Of a DNA stretch of 64,000 nt, positions 56,546 through 64,000 are shown in pieces. Positions within the stretch are counted from its first letter, which is position 1. The number at the start of each line of letters is the position of its first letter. The stretch is from Psychromonas sp. psych-6C06 (lineage in GTDB: Bacteria > Pseudomonadota > Gammaproteobacteria > Enterobacterales > Psychromonadaceae), in assembly GCF_002835465.1 (NCBI RefSeq), contig NZ_PIZM01000006.1, forward strand, positions 434,001-498,000, given 5' to 3'. Below the pieces are notes generated by a model. That model made no database searches, was not told the DNA's origin, and was given only the letters and a program-made list of their open reading frames with translations. The translations under genes and the position numbers were made by a program.

Positions 56546-58201
56546 ATGACTCAGGTAGACAATAGCCCAAGCAATTTTATTCGTAATATTATCGATGACG
56601 ATCTTAAAACGGGCAAACACCAGTCTATCCAGACTCGCTTTCCGCCAGAGCCTAATGGTTATTTACATATTGGTCATGCCAAATCGATCTGTTTAAACTT
56701 TGGTATCGCTGAAGACTACCAAAACGCAGCTTGTAACCTGCGCTTTGATGACACGAATCCAGTCAAAGAAGACGTTGATTATGTTAATGCAATCGAAAAA
56801 GATGTGTCATGGTTAGGTTTTAAATGGCAGGGGGAAGTACGCTATTCTTCAAATTACTTTGAACAACTTTATGCTTATGCCGTTGAGCTTATTGAAAATG
56901 ACAAAGCTTATGTATGCGAATTGAATGCGGAGCAAACACGAGAATACCGTGGTACATTGACCTCTCCCGGTAAGGATAGCCCTTTTCGTGCTCGTTCCGT
57001 TGCTGAAAATCTTGACCTTTTTGCGCGTATGCGTGCAGGGGAGTTTGAAGAAGGTTCGATGATGTTGCGCGCCAAGATAGATATGGCATCGCCAAATATG
57101 AAAATGCGTGATCCTGTTATTTATCGTATTCGCTTTGCTCACCATCATCAGACGGGAGACAAGTGGTGTATCTATCCAATGTACGATTTCACGCATTGTA
57201 TTTCTGATGCGATTGAGGGAATTACACATAGCTTATGTACTTTAGAGTTTGAAGACCATCGTCCATTGTATGATTGGGTTTTAGCGAACATTACAATTGC
57301 TGCTAAACCACGCCAAATTGAGTTTTCACGCCTTAATTTACAGTACACATTAACCTCTAAACGTAAATTAAATGCATTAATTGAAGAGAATATCGTAGAG
57401 GGCTGGGATGACCCACGTATGCCGACGATTTCTGGTATGCGTCGCCGAGGTTACCCTGCTGCATCATTACGTGAGTTTTCCAAACGTATCGGTGTAACAA
57501 AACAAGAAAATACCGTAGAGCTGGCTTCTTTAGAGGCTTGTGTTCGCGAAGATTTAGAAGCTAATGGGCCACGCGCAATGGCTGTATTAGACCCAATCAA
57601 AGTGATTATCACTAATTACGACGAAGGCAAAAGTGAGCAGTTAATCGCACCTTGTCATCCGAAAGATGAAGCGATGGGAACACGTGTATTACCGTTTTCT
57701 CGTGAGTTATATATCGATCGCGCTGATTTTAAAGAGGTAGGTAATAAGCAATATAAACGCTTAAAGCTTCATAAAGAGGTCCGCCTACGTAACGCTTATG
57801 TTATTCGTGCAGATGATTTTAAAACCGATGATGCAGGTAATATTACCGAAGTACATTGTACTTATGATCCCGGCACATTGGGAAAGAACCCTGAAGATGG
57901 CCGTAAGGTAAAAGGTGTTATTCATTGGGTTGATGTTACCAACAACTGCCCTGCAGAGTTTCGTGTTTATGATCGCCTCTTTTTAGTTGATAACCCTGCT
58001 GCTGAAGACGATGTGCACAGTGCGTTGAATCCAGATTCACTTATTGTTAAACAAGGATTTGTAGAGCTTAGCTTAACAAATGCTGTTGCAGAAAAAGCAT
58101 ATCAGTTTGAGCGAGAAGGGTATTTCTGCGCAGATAATCAAGACTCAAGCGCAGAGCATTTAGTATTTAATCGTACCGTAGCATTACGTGCTACTTTTTA
58201 A
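56546..58201 (+). CDS. glnS: Glutaminyl-tRNA synthetase
   Basis: A 551-aa class I synthetase. The HIGH motif lies in [18 protein letters not shown], the KMSKS-like loop is LTSKRKL, and the anticodon-binding beta barrels make up the C-terminal half ([23 protein letters not shown]). The length is as in E. coli (554 aa). The order nagE-glnS is conserved with E. coli, though each has its own 3' terminator. Confidence 0.97.
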   Translation: MTQVDNSPSNFIRNIIDDDLKTGKHQSIQTRFPPEPNGYLHIGHAKSICLNFGIAEDYQNAACNLRFDDTNPVKEDVDYVNAIEKDVSWLGFKWQGEVRYSSNYFEQLYAYAVELIENDKAYVCELNAEQTREYRGTLTSPGKDSPFRARSVAENLDLFARMRAGEFEEGSMMLRAKIDMASPNMKMRDPVIYRIRFAHHHQTGDKWCIYPMYDFTHCISDAIEGITHSLCTLEFEDHRPLYDWVLANITIAAKPRQIEFSRLNLQYTLTSKRKLNALIEENIVEGWDDPRMPTISGMRRRGYPAASLREFSKRIGVTKQENTVELASLEACVREDLEANGPRAMAVLDPIKVIITNYDEGKSEQLIAPCHPKDEAMGTRVLPFSRELYIDRADFKEVGNKQYKRLKLHKEVRLRNAYVIRADDFKTDDAGNITEVHCTYDPGTLGKNPEDGRKVKGVIHWVDVTNNCPAEFRVYDRLFLVDNPAAEDDVHSALNPDSLIVKQGFVELSLTNAVAEKAYQFEREGYFCADNQDSSAEHLVFNRTVALRATF

Positions 58202-58379
58202 TGATACTAAATGCTAACAGAGGAATTAAACAGGTGAACACTATTGCTTGTTAAAACTTACGCCACCTGTGTCGTGGGCTTGAAAGGAGAACAACTAACT
58301 CCTGCATCTCGCGACTTGGTCGTTTAAGTTTTACTGCGTAATATGAGGCCGCTTTCTAAATTCCATCGGCATTACTGGT

Positions 58380-58418
58380 AAAATAGTCCTAATAATCCTT
58401 AAAATTGGGACTATTTTA
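58380..58418. terminator. Bidirectional terminator glnS / comEA
   Basis: AAATAGTCC and GGACTATTT form a 9-bp stem with A/T tracts on both sides, between convergent genes. Between the glnS stop and this site there is also a long-range stem (AAAACTTA 58253-58260 with TAAGTTTT 58325-58332). Confidence 0.75.
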
Positions 58419-58444
58419 TTTAATCTTTTATTTACACCAAAGTA

Positions 58445-58756
58445 TCAAAGTGTAATAAATGGCGATATTTTTTGTAATGTGCTTTTACCAATTCCTTTAA
58501 CCTTAACTAACTCTTCAATGCTGACAAAGTCACCATTCTCTTGGCGATAATTGATTATTGCTTGTGCTTTTTTCATGCCAATACCTTTGATTGCTGCCAG
58601 TTGTTTATCGGTCGCCAGGTTAACATTCACCTTCTCAATGCTCTGTGAGCTAATGTTTACCTCTTCAGTTTTATCGGCTGCTAATACTTGCATGCCTGTT
58701 GAAAGTAGAAATAACGAAGTAACAAACATTAATCTATAAGTTAATTTTCTTAACAT
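58445..58756 (-). CDS. comEA: ComEA-type helix-hairpin-helix DNA-binding protein
   Basis: A 103-aa exported protein. The signal peptide ends QVLAA (about 27). Two helix-hairpin-helix motifs follow: VNVNLATDKQLAAIKGIGMKKAQAI and SIEELVKVKGIGKSTLQKI. Small periplasmic ComEA proteins bind incoming DNA and ratchet it through the outer membrane during natural transformation. GGAG precedes the ATG. Its location next to pilABC supports a competence role. Confidence 0.9.
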   Translation of the reverse strand: MLRKLTYRLMFVTSLFLLSTGMQVLAADKTEEVNISSQSIEKVNVNLATDKQLAAIKGIGMKKAQAIINYRQENGDFVSIEELVKVKGIGKSTLQKISPFITL

Positions 58757-59587
58757 GGTATCTCCTTTTTTATTGAGGTTTACACTTAAATTAGATGTTA
58801 ATTTGATAAAGTCAAGTTGGTGGATAATAATTAATATGGGTTAGCCGATAAAAGTAATAACGAGCTACAAAAAAATATACTCTCAATCTGATAATTCCCT
58901 ACTTAGTGCGCATATATCACCCTTATTTTGATAGGGAATAACTGATAGGAGTTGTGCGATATATGCTTTCTTGGCGTGGGGGATCACTGCTAATTAGCTT
59001 GTAAACTGGACGATGTATTTATTAATGCTTTGTTTGAGGGAAATAGAGTTCATTAAAGGTGCTTGTAATTCGTGGGGTGAGGCTGTTTTCAGTAATTAGT
59101 GACTTGATTATTAAAGTAATTTTTTACACTTCTTTTAAGGTGTAAAAAAAGAGATCAGTATCATGTTGTTACCATCGTTTCAATTAGCGTAGTTGTACGA
59201 CACCCCTGATTGTGCGAAGATTTAACTACGCAAGGCGAATTGATTTATTGAAACCTTTAAAGTGTTAACTGTTACCTGTTTTTAAAAAGCAAACTCTCTT
59301 TTTTAGACTAAGCTTTATAGCGAACCTCATAATGAAGAGGCGGTACATGCATCCTTTATTAGTTTTTATAAACTGAAACCTTTCACACTTGAGTTAATTA
59401 AATTAGAAACCTAGCTTATTCAATGGGCAAGAAAGGGATTTATTGTTAGTAAATTAAACTGCTAATGCCCGTTTTTATTTTGGTTGGCTTTATACAACTG
59501 TTGACTGCTTCCTCCCTAATCAGGTCATGCTGGGGAACCAGAGAGAAGTTGCGATAGCTGTAAAATTTATATTAAGGAAAATTAAAA
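58757..59587. other. Long non-coding region upstream of pilA with several inverted repeats
   Basis: No credible ORF is present in about 830 bp. Inverted repeats include ATTCCCTA (58894) with TAGGGAAT (58932), interleaved with GCATATATC (58910) and GATATATGC (58958); a nested stem at 59177-59254 (GTTTCAAT/ATTGAAAC outside, GCGTAGTT/AACTACGC inside); and CTGG-GGAA-CCAG at 59531-59542 in the pilA leader. No clear sigma-54 promoter was found. Confidence 0.6.
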
Positions 59588-59983
59588 ATGAAAAAAATAC
59601 AAAGTGGTTTTACACTAATCGAACTATTAATCGTAATCGCGATTATCGGTATTTTGGCTGCGGTTGCGTTGCCTGCATACCAAGATTATGTTACAAAATC
59701 TGAAGTGGCTGGCGGACTAGCTGAGATTTCTGGTGCTAAAGCTGCATACACAATCGTTTCTAGCGAAGGTTCTGCTCCTACAGCTGCTGCTAGTATTGGA
59801 TTAGCAACTTCAACTTCAATCTGTAGTTCATTTGATGTGAATGCATCAGGTATCAAGTGTAATTTTGCAAACGCAAATACTGATTTAAATGGGAAGTTTA
59901 TTGCTCTTTCTTATGCGTCAGGAACATTCACTTGTAATACTGATGTTGCTGATAATGCATTAGTACCAAAAGCTTGTCGTTAA
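59588..59983 (+). CDS. pilA: Type IV pilin (major pilin)
   Basis: A 131-aa prepilin. The leader MKKIQSG is cut before [20 protein letters not shown], with Glu at +5. A conserved assembly helix follows, and the globular head ends with paired cysteines ([16 protein letters not shown]) forming the usual disulfide loop. AAGGAAAA precedes the ATG. It heads a pilA-pilB-pilC operon. Confidence 0.95.
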   Translation: MKKIQSGFTLIELLIVIAIIGILAAVALPAYQDYVTKSEVAGGLAEISGAKAAYTIVSSEGSAPTAAASIGLATSTSICSSFDVNASGIKCNFANANTDLNGKFIALSYASGTFTCNTDVADNALVPKACR

Positions 59984-59994
59984 TTTAGTTTATA

Positions 59995-61686
59995 ATGGCG
60001 CCTAATAATATTAGTGGCCTTGCTTCAAGCTTGGCCACTCGTGGTTTACTTCCCCTCGACCAACTTCAGCAGATCACCACTAAAGCAGCTAACGAAAAAA
60101 AATCATTAGTCAGTTATCTGGTTGAAAATAATTTCATCTCTAGCCTTGAGCTTGCGCAATTTTGTGAAGCTGAATATGGTATTCCTCTATTAGATTCTGA
60201 AACCCTTGAACTGGATAATATTCCCGATAAGTTCATCAATGAGAAGTTAATAGAGAAGCATCATGCGTTGCCTGTTTATGTGCAGCAAAAAACCTTATAC
60301 ATAGCCATGTCTGACCCGACTAATGTCGGCGCACTGGAAGATTTTGGTTTTAGCTTTTCGATGCATACCGAAGCCTTATTGGTTGAGGAGGCTTTTTTAA
60401 AAGTTGCTATCGATAAGCTTCTCGAAAGCGATGAAGAGTCACTTGATGATATGGATATGGGAGATATCGATGATATTGAAGTCGATGAATCCGATTCCCG
60501 TTTAGATGAAGCGCAAGGGGTTGATGATGACGCCCCGATTGTTAAATATATCAATGGTGTCTTAATTGATGCGGTGCGTAAAGGTGCATCTGATTTACAT
60601 TTCGAACCCTACGAGAAAAAGTATCGTATCCGTTTTCGTATTGATGGCATTTTAAAAGAGGTGGCAACGCCACCGGTTAATCTTGCTAATCGTTTCTCTG
60701 CACGTTTAAAAGTAATGTCAAAACTCGATATTGCAGAGCGCCGTTTACCACAAGATGGGCGAATTAAACTTAAAATATCTGCCAAACGTAATATTGACTT
60801 ACGTGTCAGCACGTTGCCCACGATGTGGGGCGAGAAAATCGTAATGCGTATTCTGGACTCCTCTGCTGCGGCCCTAGATATTGATAAATTAGGTTATAGC
60901 GATGAACAGAAAGCCAAATATTTAGCTGCTCTCGATAAGCCACAGGGGATGATTTTAATCACTGGGCCAACTGGTAGTGGTAAAACCGTGTCACTTTATA
61001 CCGGCTTAAACATTCTCAACACCGTCGAGCGAAATATTTCAACAGCCGAAGATCCGGTAGAGATTAACTTAACCGGCATTAATCAAGTGCAAATCAATAC
61101 AAAAGCAGGATTAACTTTTGCTTCAGCGTTACGCTCGTTTCTACGTCAAGATCCCGATATTGTAATGGTTGGTGAGATTCGTGATTTAGAAACCGCTGAA
61201 ATCGGTATTAAAGCAGCGCAAACAGGGCATTTAGTATTATCTACTCTTCATACTAACTCTGCGTCGGAAACATTAACGCGTCTGTTAAATATGGGGGTGC
61301 CTGCATTTAACATCGCTTCTTCTGTTTCATTAATCATTGCACAGCGCTTAGCGCGTCGATTATGTGAAGAGTGTAAAGTTGAAGATCATTATAATGATAA
61401 TGAGCTTGCTACAATCGGATTTAATGTCAATGATATTGAAAAAGGGTTTACACTTTATAAACCAGTTGGTTGTGCAAAATGCAGTGATGGCTATAAAGGC
61501 CGTGTGGGTATTTATGAGGTAATGGTAATGACAGATAATATTGGTCACATCATCTTAAATGAAGGTAACGCCATGCAGATAGCCGATGTTGCTGAAGCAG
61601 AGGGTATGTATACCTTGCGTCAATCAGCTTTGCATCAAGCCATTGCAGGTATTACTAGCTTAAAAGAAGTTACTAGGGTTACTTAG
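59995..61686 (+). CDS. pilB: Type IV pilus assembly ATPase
   Basis: A 563-aa GspE/PilB ATPase. It has the N-terminal MshEN-like domain (about 1-150), the Walker [13 protein letters not shown], the Asp box, the Walker [18 protein letters not shown], the His box [17 protein letters not shown] and a zinc-binding tetracysteine (CEECK and CAKC). It powers pilus extension in the cytoplasm. It begins 11 bp after the pilA stop. Confidence 0.96.
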   Translation: MAPNNISGLASSLATRGLLPLDQLQQITTKAANEKKSLVSYLVENNFISSLELAQFCEAEYGIPLLDSETLELDNIPDKFINEKLIEKHHALPVYVQQKTLYIAMSDPTNVGALEDFGFSFSMHTEALLVEEAFLKVAIDKLLESDEESLDDMDMGDIDDIEVDESDSRLDEAQGVDDDAPIVKYINGVLIDAVRKGASDLHFEPYEKKYRIRFRIDGILKEVATPPVNLANRFSARLKVMSKLDIAERRLPQDGRIKLKISAKRNIDLRVSTLPTMWGEKIVMRILDSSAAALDIDKLGYSDEQKAKYLAALDKPQGMILITGPTGSGKTVSLYTGLNILNTVERNISTAEDPVEINLTGINQVQINTKAGLTFASALRSFLRQDPDIVMVGEIRDLETAEIGIKAAQTGHLVLSTLHTNSASETLTRLLNMGVPAFNIASSVSLIIAQRLARRLCEECKVEDHYNDNELATIGFNVNDIEKGFTLYKPVGCAKCSDGYKGRVGIYEVMVMTDNIGHIILNEGNAMQIADVAEAEGMYTLRQSALHQAIAGITSLKEVTRVT

Positions 61687-61766
61687 CTAAAACATAGCGG
61701 GTGATTTCATTATAGTTAACAAAGTATATTTCACGGAAAGCCTCTAAGTCAGAAAAGGAACAGGTC

Positions 61767-62999
61767 ATGGCTGCAAATAAAAACGTAAAAGCAACAGTCA
61801 TCCATACGTTTAAATGGAGTGGGATTAATCGTAAGGGCGCTAAAGTTTCTGGTGAGCTACAGGGAGAGTCAGTTGCCGAGATAAAAGCCGAACTTCGTAA
61901 GCAAGGGGTAAATGTTACTAAAACCCAGAAAAAATCTAAGTCAATACTTTCATTTGGTGACAAAATAACACCAATGGATATCGCCGTCGTTTCACGCCAA
62001 ATTGCAACCATGTTAAGTGCTGGTGTACCACTAGTACAAAGTTTACAGCTAATCGCTAAAAGTAACGAGAAAGCACCATTGCGTGAACTAATGAGCTCTA
62101 TTGGTAATGAGGTTGCGTCTGGTACGCCCCTTTCGCAAACATTACGCGGCCATCCAAAATATTTTGATGATCTATATTGTGACTTAGTGGATGCGGGTGA
62201 GCAATCTGGAGCGCTTGAAACAATTTACGATCGTATCTCTATCTACAAAGAGAAATCTGAAGCGCTTAAATCTAAAATTAAAAAAGCGATGTTTTATCCT
62301 GCAGCCGTATTAGCCGTTGCTGGCGTGGTAACCATGTTGCTATTGTTATTTGTTATACCGCAGTTTAAAGATATTTTTGAAGGCTTTGGTGCAGAGCTAC
62401 CTGCGTTTACATTGTTTGTGTTAGCGATTTCTGATGCAGTGCAAAATTATTGGTATATTATTCTTGGCATCGTTATTGTTGCTATATACACATTTAAAAA
62501 AGCACATCTTAAATCACAAAAAGTACGTGATAACACCGATAAATTTGTACTGAAAATACCAGTGATTAGCACTATTCTCGATAAAGCTGCTGTTGCTCGT
62601 TTTGCCCGTACTTTATCCACTACTTTTGCTGCTGGTATTCCGTTAGTTGATGCACTTATTTCAGCTGCTGGTGCTTCGGGTAACTATGTTTATCGTACTG
62701 CTATTAATAGTGTTCGTACCGAAGTGATGGGGGGGATGCAGATGAACGTGGCAATGAAAACAACCGGTGCTTTTCCAGATATGGTTTCACAAATGGTGAT
62801 GATTGGTGAAGAGTCTGGTGATTTAGATGGTATGTTGAGTAAAGTTGCTGACATCTATGAGCAACAGGTTGATGATGCCGTTGATGCGTTAACTAGTTTG
62901 TTAGAGCCAATGATTATGGTTGTATTAGGTGTCGTAGTCGGTGGTTTGATCGTCGCAATGTACTTACCAATCTTCCAATTAGGTAGTGTAATTGGTTAG
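61767..62999 (+). CDS. pilC: Type IV pilus inner-membrane platform protein
   Basis: A 410-aa GspF/PilC protein with two repeats of the T2SF domain: AVVSRQIATMLSAGVPLVQSL and RFARTLSTTFAAGIPLVDAL. Three transmembrane helices are seen at about 180-205, 220-245 and 375-400. MGRQ-type N-terminal KWSGINRKGAKVSGEL is typical. The expected prepilin peptidase gene pilD does not follow; slyX lies convergently instead. Confidence 0.95.
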   Translation: MAANKNVKATVIHTFKWSGINRKGAKVSGELQGESVAEIKAELRKQGVNVTKTQKKSKSILSFGDKITPMDIAVVSRQIATMLSAGVPLVQSLQLIAKSNEKAPLRELMSSIGNEVASGTPLSQTLRGHPKYFDDLYCDLVDAGEQSGALETIYDRISIYKEKSEALKSKIKKAMFYPAAVLAVAGVVTMLLLLFVIPQFKDIFEGFGAELPAFTLFVLAISDAVQNYWYIILGIVIVAIYTFKKAHLKSQKVRDNTDKFVLKIPVISTILDKAAVARFARTLSTTFAAGIPLVDALISAAGASGNYVYRTAINSVRTEVMGGMQMNVAMKTTGAFPDMVSQMVMIGEESGDLDGMLSKVADIYEQQVDDAVDALTSLLEPMIMVVLGVVVGGLIVAMYLPIFQLGSVIG

Positions 63000-63117
63000 A
63001 TAAAAGGCTTTTAAGGCTAGAAGGTAGCTGGATTAATGCTTTCTGCCTTCTCGCTTTCAGGCCTTTCTACCTTCAAGCTTTGCTGTTTTCAAGCCCTCTC
63101 GCTTTTTAGTTTGCTTT

Positions 63118-63333
63118 CTAATAATGCGGTGGACGCATGTCCACTTCTTCAACACCATCATTGTCAGGCTCTGACTCCTTTAATTTTGTGACTAAGTAAG
63201 CGACTTGCTCTGTTAATATTTGCAGGCGACGTTGTTGCTCAAAAATTTCATTATTAAGTGTCTCAATGTTGTCATCCTGAAAGGCTAATTTCATCTCTAA
63301 CTGCTCAATACGGTTTTCTAATTCTATTGTCAT
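63118..63333 (-). CDS. slyX: SlyX protein
   Basis: A 71-aa coiled-coil protein (ENRIEQLEMKLAFQDDNIETLN, heptads) ending in the diagnostic RPPHY. The function of SlyX is unknown. It lies 11 bp after the WD40-type gene, so both are probably co-transcribed. Confidence 0.92.
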   Translation of the reverse strand: MTIELENRIEQLEMKLAFQDDNIETLNNEIFEQQRRLQILTEQVAYLVTKLKESEPDNDGVEEVDMRPPHY

Positions 63334-63344
63334 CTTATACCTAA

Positions 63345-64000
63345 TTAATTAATCTGCCAGACCTCAAGAAGCCCAGCGGAGCTTTCAGTAGCAATTTTAT
63401 CGCTGTCCCATAATGTTGCAGAGTATACTACAGCTGTTTTAGGGCGTGTCGCTTTTCTTGGTGTAACTGTCCAGTTTTGTACACTTAAACCACTATCTAC
63501 TTCCCATAAGCGAACTGTTTTAGTTCCATTTCCTGTGAGTAGATATTTTCCTTCATCGATAAAGCGCACTGAAGAAAATATAGATTGCCTTGCTTTGTAG
63601 ATTAAGGTGCTATGTAGCTCGCCCGTTTCAATGTTCCAAATTTGCGATGCTTTTTGATTATCTGCAACAAAAGCGAATCGGCCTTGATCCTCTAGTTTAA
63701 CCATTGAAATACGGTTCTTGAAATTAAATTCTTGAATAATTTGAGCTGTTTGGGTGTTCCATAAAAAAGCGCGATGGTCGTTTCCTCCAGATAATGCGTA
63801 CAATCCATTAGCAGAAAGATCTACACTGTTTACCTTCTCGCTATGAATTGGCATCTCTAATCTACGACCTGTTTTTAAATCTATGTGAACTACTTTGCCA
63901 TTTACTTGTCCATACAACACGTAACGTCCATTTGCTGATAAACGAATATCACGAATAGCAGAGTCACTGACTTGATAAAAGCCGACATTTTTACCGGTTT
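63345..64000 (-). CDS. WD40-repeat protein, 5' end beyond window
   Basis: The frame is open to the window edge (218 codons). It shows WD40-like beta-propeller repeats: SVDLSANGLYALSGGNDHRAFLWN, MVKLEDQGRFAFVADNQKASQIWN and RFIDEGKYLLTGNGTKTVRLWEVD. The internal GTG at 63920 is probably not the start because the repeat pattern (IRDIRLSANGRYVLYG) continues upstream. Function is unknown. It is followed by slyX. Confidence 0.8.
   Translation of the reverse strand, partial: TGKNVGFYQVSDSAIRDIRLSANGRYVLYGQVNGKVVHIDLKTGRRLEMPIHSEKVNSVDLSANGLYALSGGNDHRAFLWNTQTAQIIQEFNFKNRISMVKLEDQGRFAFVADNQKASQIWNIETGELHSTLIYKARQSIFSSVRFIDEGKYLLTGNGTKTVRLWEVDSGLSVQNWTVTPRKATRPKTAVVYSATLWDSDKIATESSAGLLEVWQIN

Noticed and set aside
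59120-59152. TTTTTACAC..GTGTAAAAA palindrome as a terminator
   Set aside because: T residues are on the 5' side and A residues on the 3' side in both orientations, so no U tract would follow the stem.

Overview
The window is an AT-rich chromosomal segment of a marine gammaproteobacterium. The gene neighbourhoods are classic gammaproteobacterial ones (prmA-dusB-fis, rsd/nudC-hemE, purH-purD, hupA with a DUF416 yjaG gene, nagE-glnS, nagBAC, holD-rimI, pilABC). The chitinase set and the repeat content suggest an Alteromonadales/Vibrionales relative such as Psychromonas; that genus call is inference, not something the sequence proves.

Layout. 1-3.2 kb: an edge-truncated membrane sensor, a periplasmic solute-binding protein and a Tat-exported PLP enzyme. 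3.5-9.5 kb: ybiT, a DsbA-like lipoprotein, a TerB-like protein, gorA and an unusual type of serC. 9.7-11 kb: tRNA-Trp followed by a yefM-yoeB toxin-antitoxin pair and a decayed second tRNA-Trp whose last 32 bases repeat the intact tRNA exactly. 11-15.3 kb: chemoreceptor, thioredoxin-like protein, Crp/Fnr regulator, dCMP deaminase. 15.5-20 kb: a trypsin-like protease and a GH19 chitinase, both with CBM5/12 chitin-binding modules, separated by a repeat-rich gap. 20-35.7 kb: housekeeping genes (holD, rimI, SpoU methylase, sprT, metK, mepM-like, rsd, nudC, hemE, purH, purD, hcr-like, hupA, yjaG). 35.9-39 kb: GH18 chitinase with poly-serine linkers and an ICMT-like membrane protein. 39-47 kb: fis, dusB, prmA, a two-component pair, aroQ, acs. 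47.3-50.7 kb: two pilus-assembly-like genes, DinB-like and NRDE proteins. 50.8-58.2 kb: nagC, nagA, nagB, nagE, glnS. 58.4-64 kb: comEA, pilA, pilB, pilC, slyX and an edge-truncated WD40 protein.

Functional theme. Three secreted CBM5/12 proteins (protease, GH19, GH18), the complete GlcNAc uptake and catabolism set with its ROK regulator, type IV pilus genes and comEA fit a chitin-degrading lifestyle with possible chitin-linked natural competence. One prepilin-like protein (48761-49450) ends in a segment that resembles the CBM5/12 folds of the chitinases.

Non-coding content is rich. There are at least three dispersed repeat families: a 161-bp MITE-like element in three near-identical copies, a roughly 190-290 bp multi-hairpin element in three copies, and a roughly 90-bp imperfect palindrome in two copies. 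There is also a 100-bp-period tandem structured repeat between purH and purD, a consensus-perfect Fis site upstream of dusB-fis, in-phase met boxes upstream of metK, and a terminator hairpin that contains the aroQ Shine-Dalgarno. No CRISPR array, rRNA, transposase or integrase was seen. No complete new multi-gene system could be demonstrated; the strongest candidates for follow-up are the tRNA-Trp/TA locus, the chitin-module pilin, and the structured non-coding elements.
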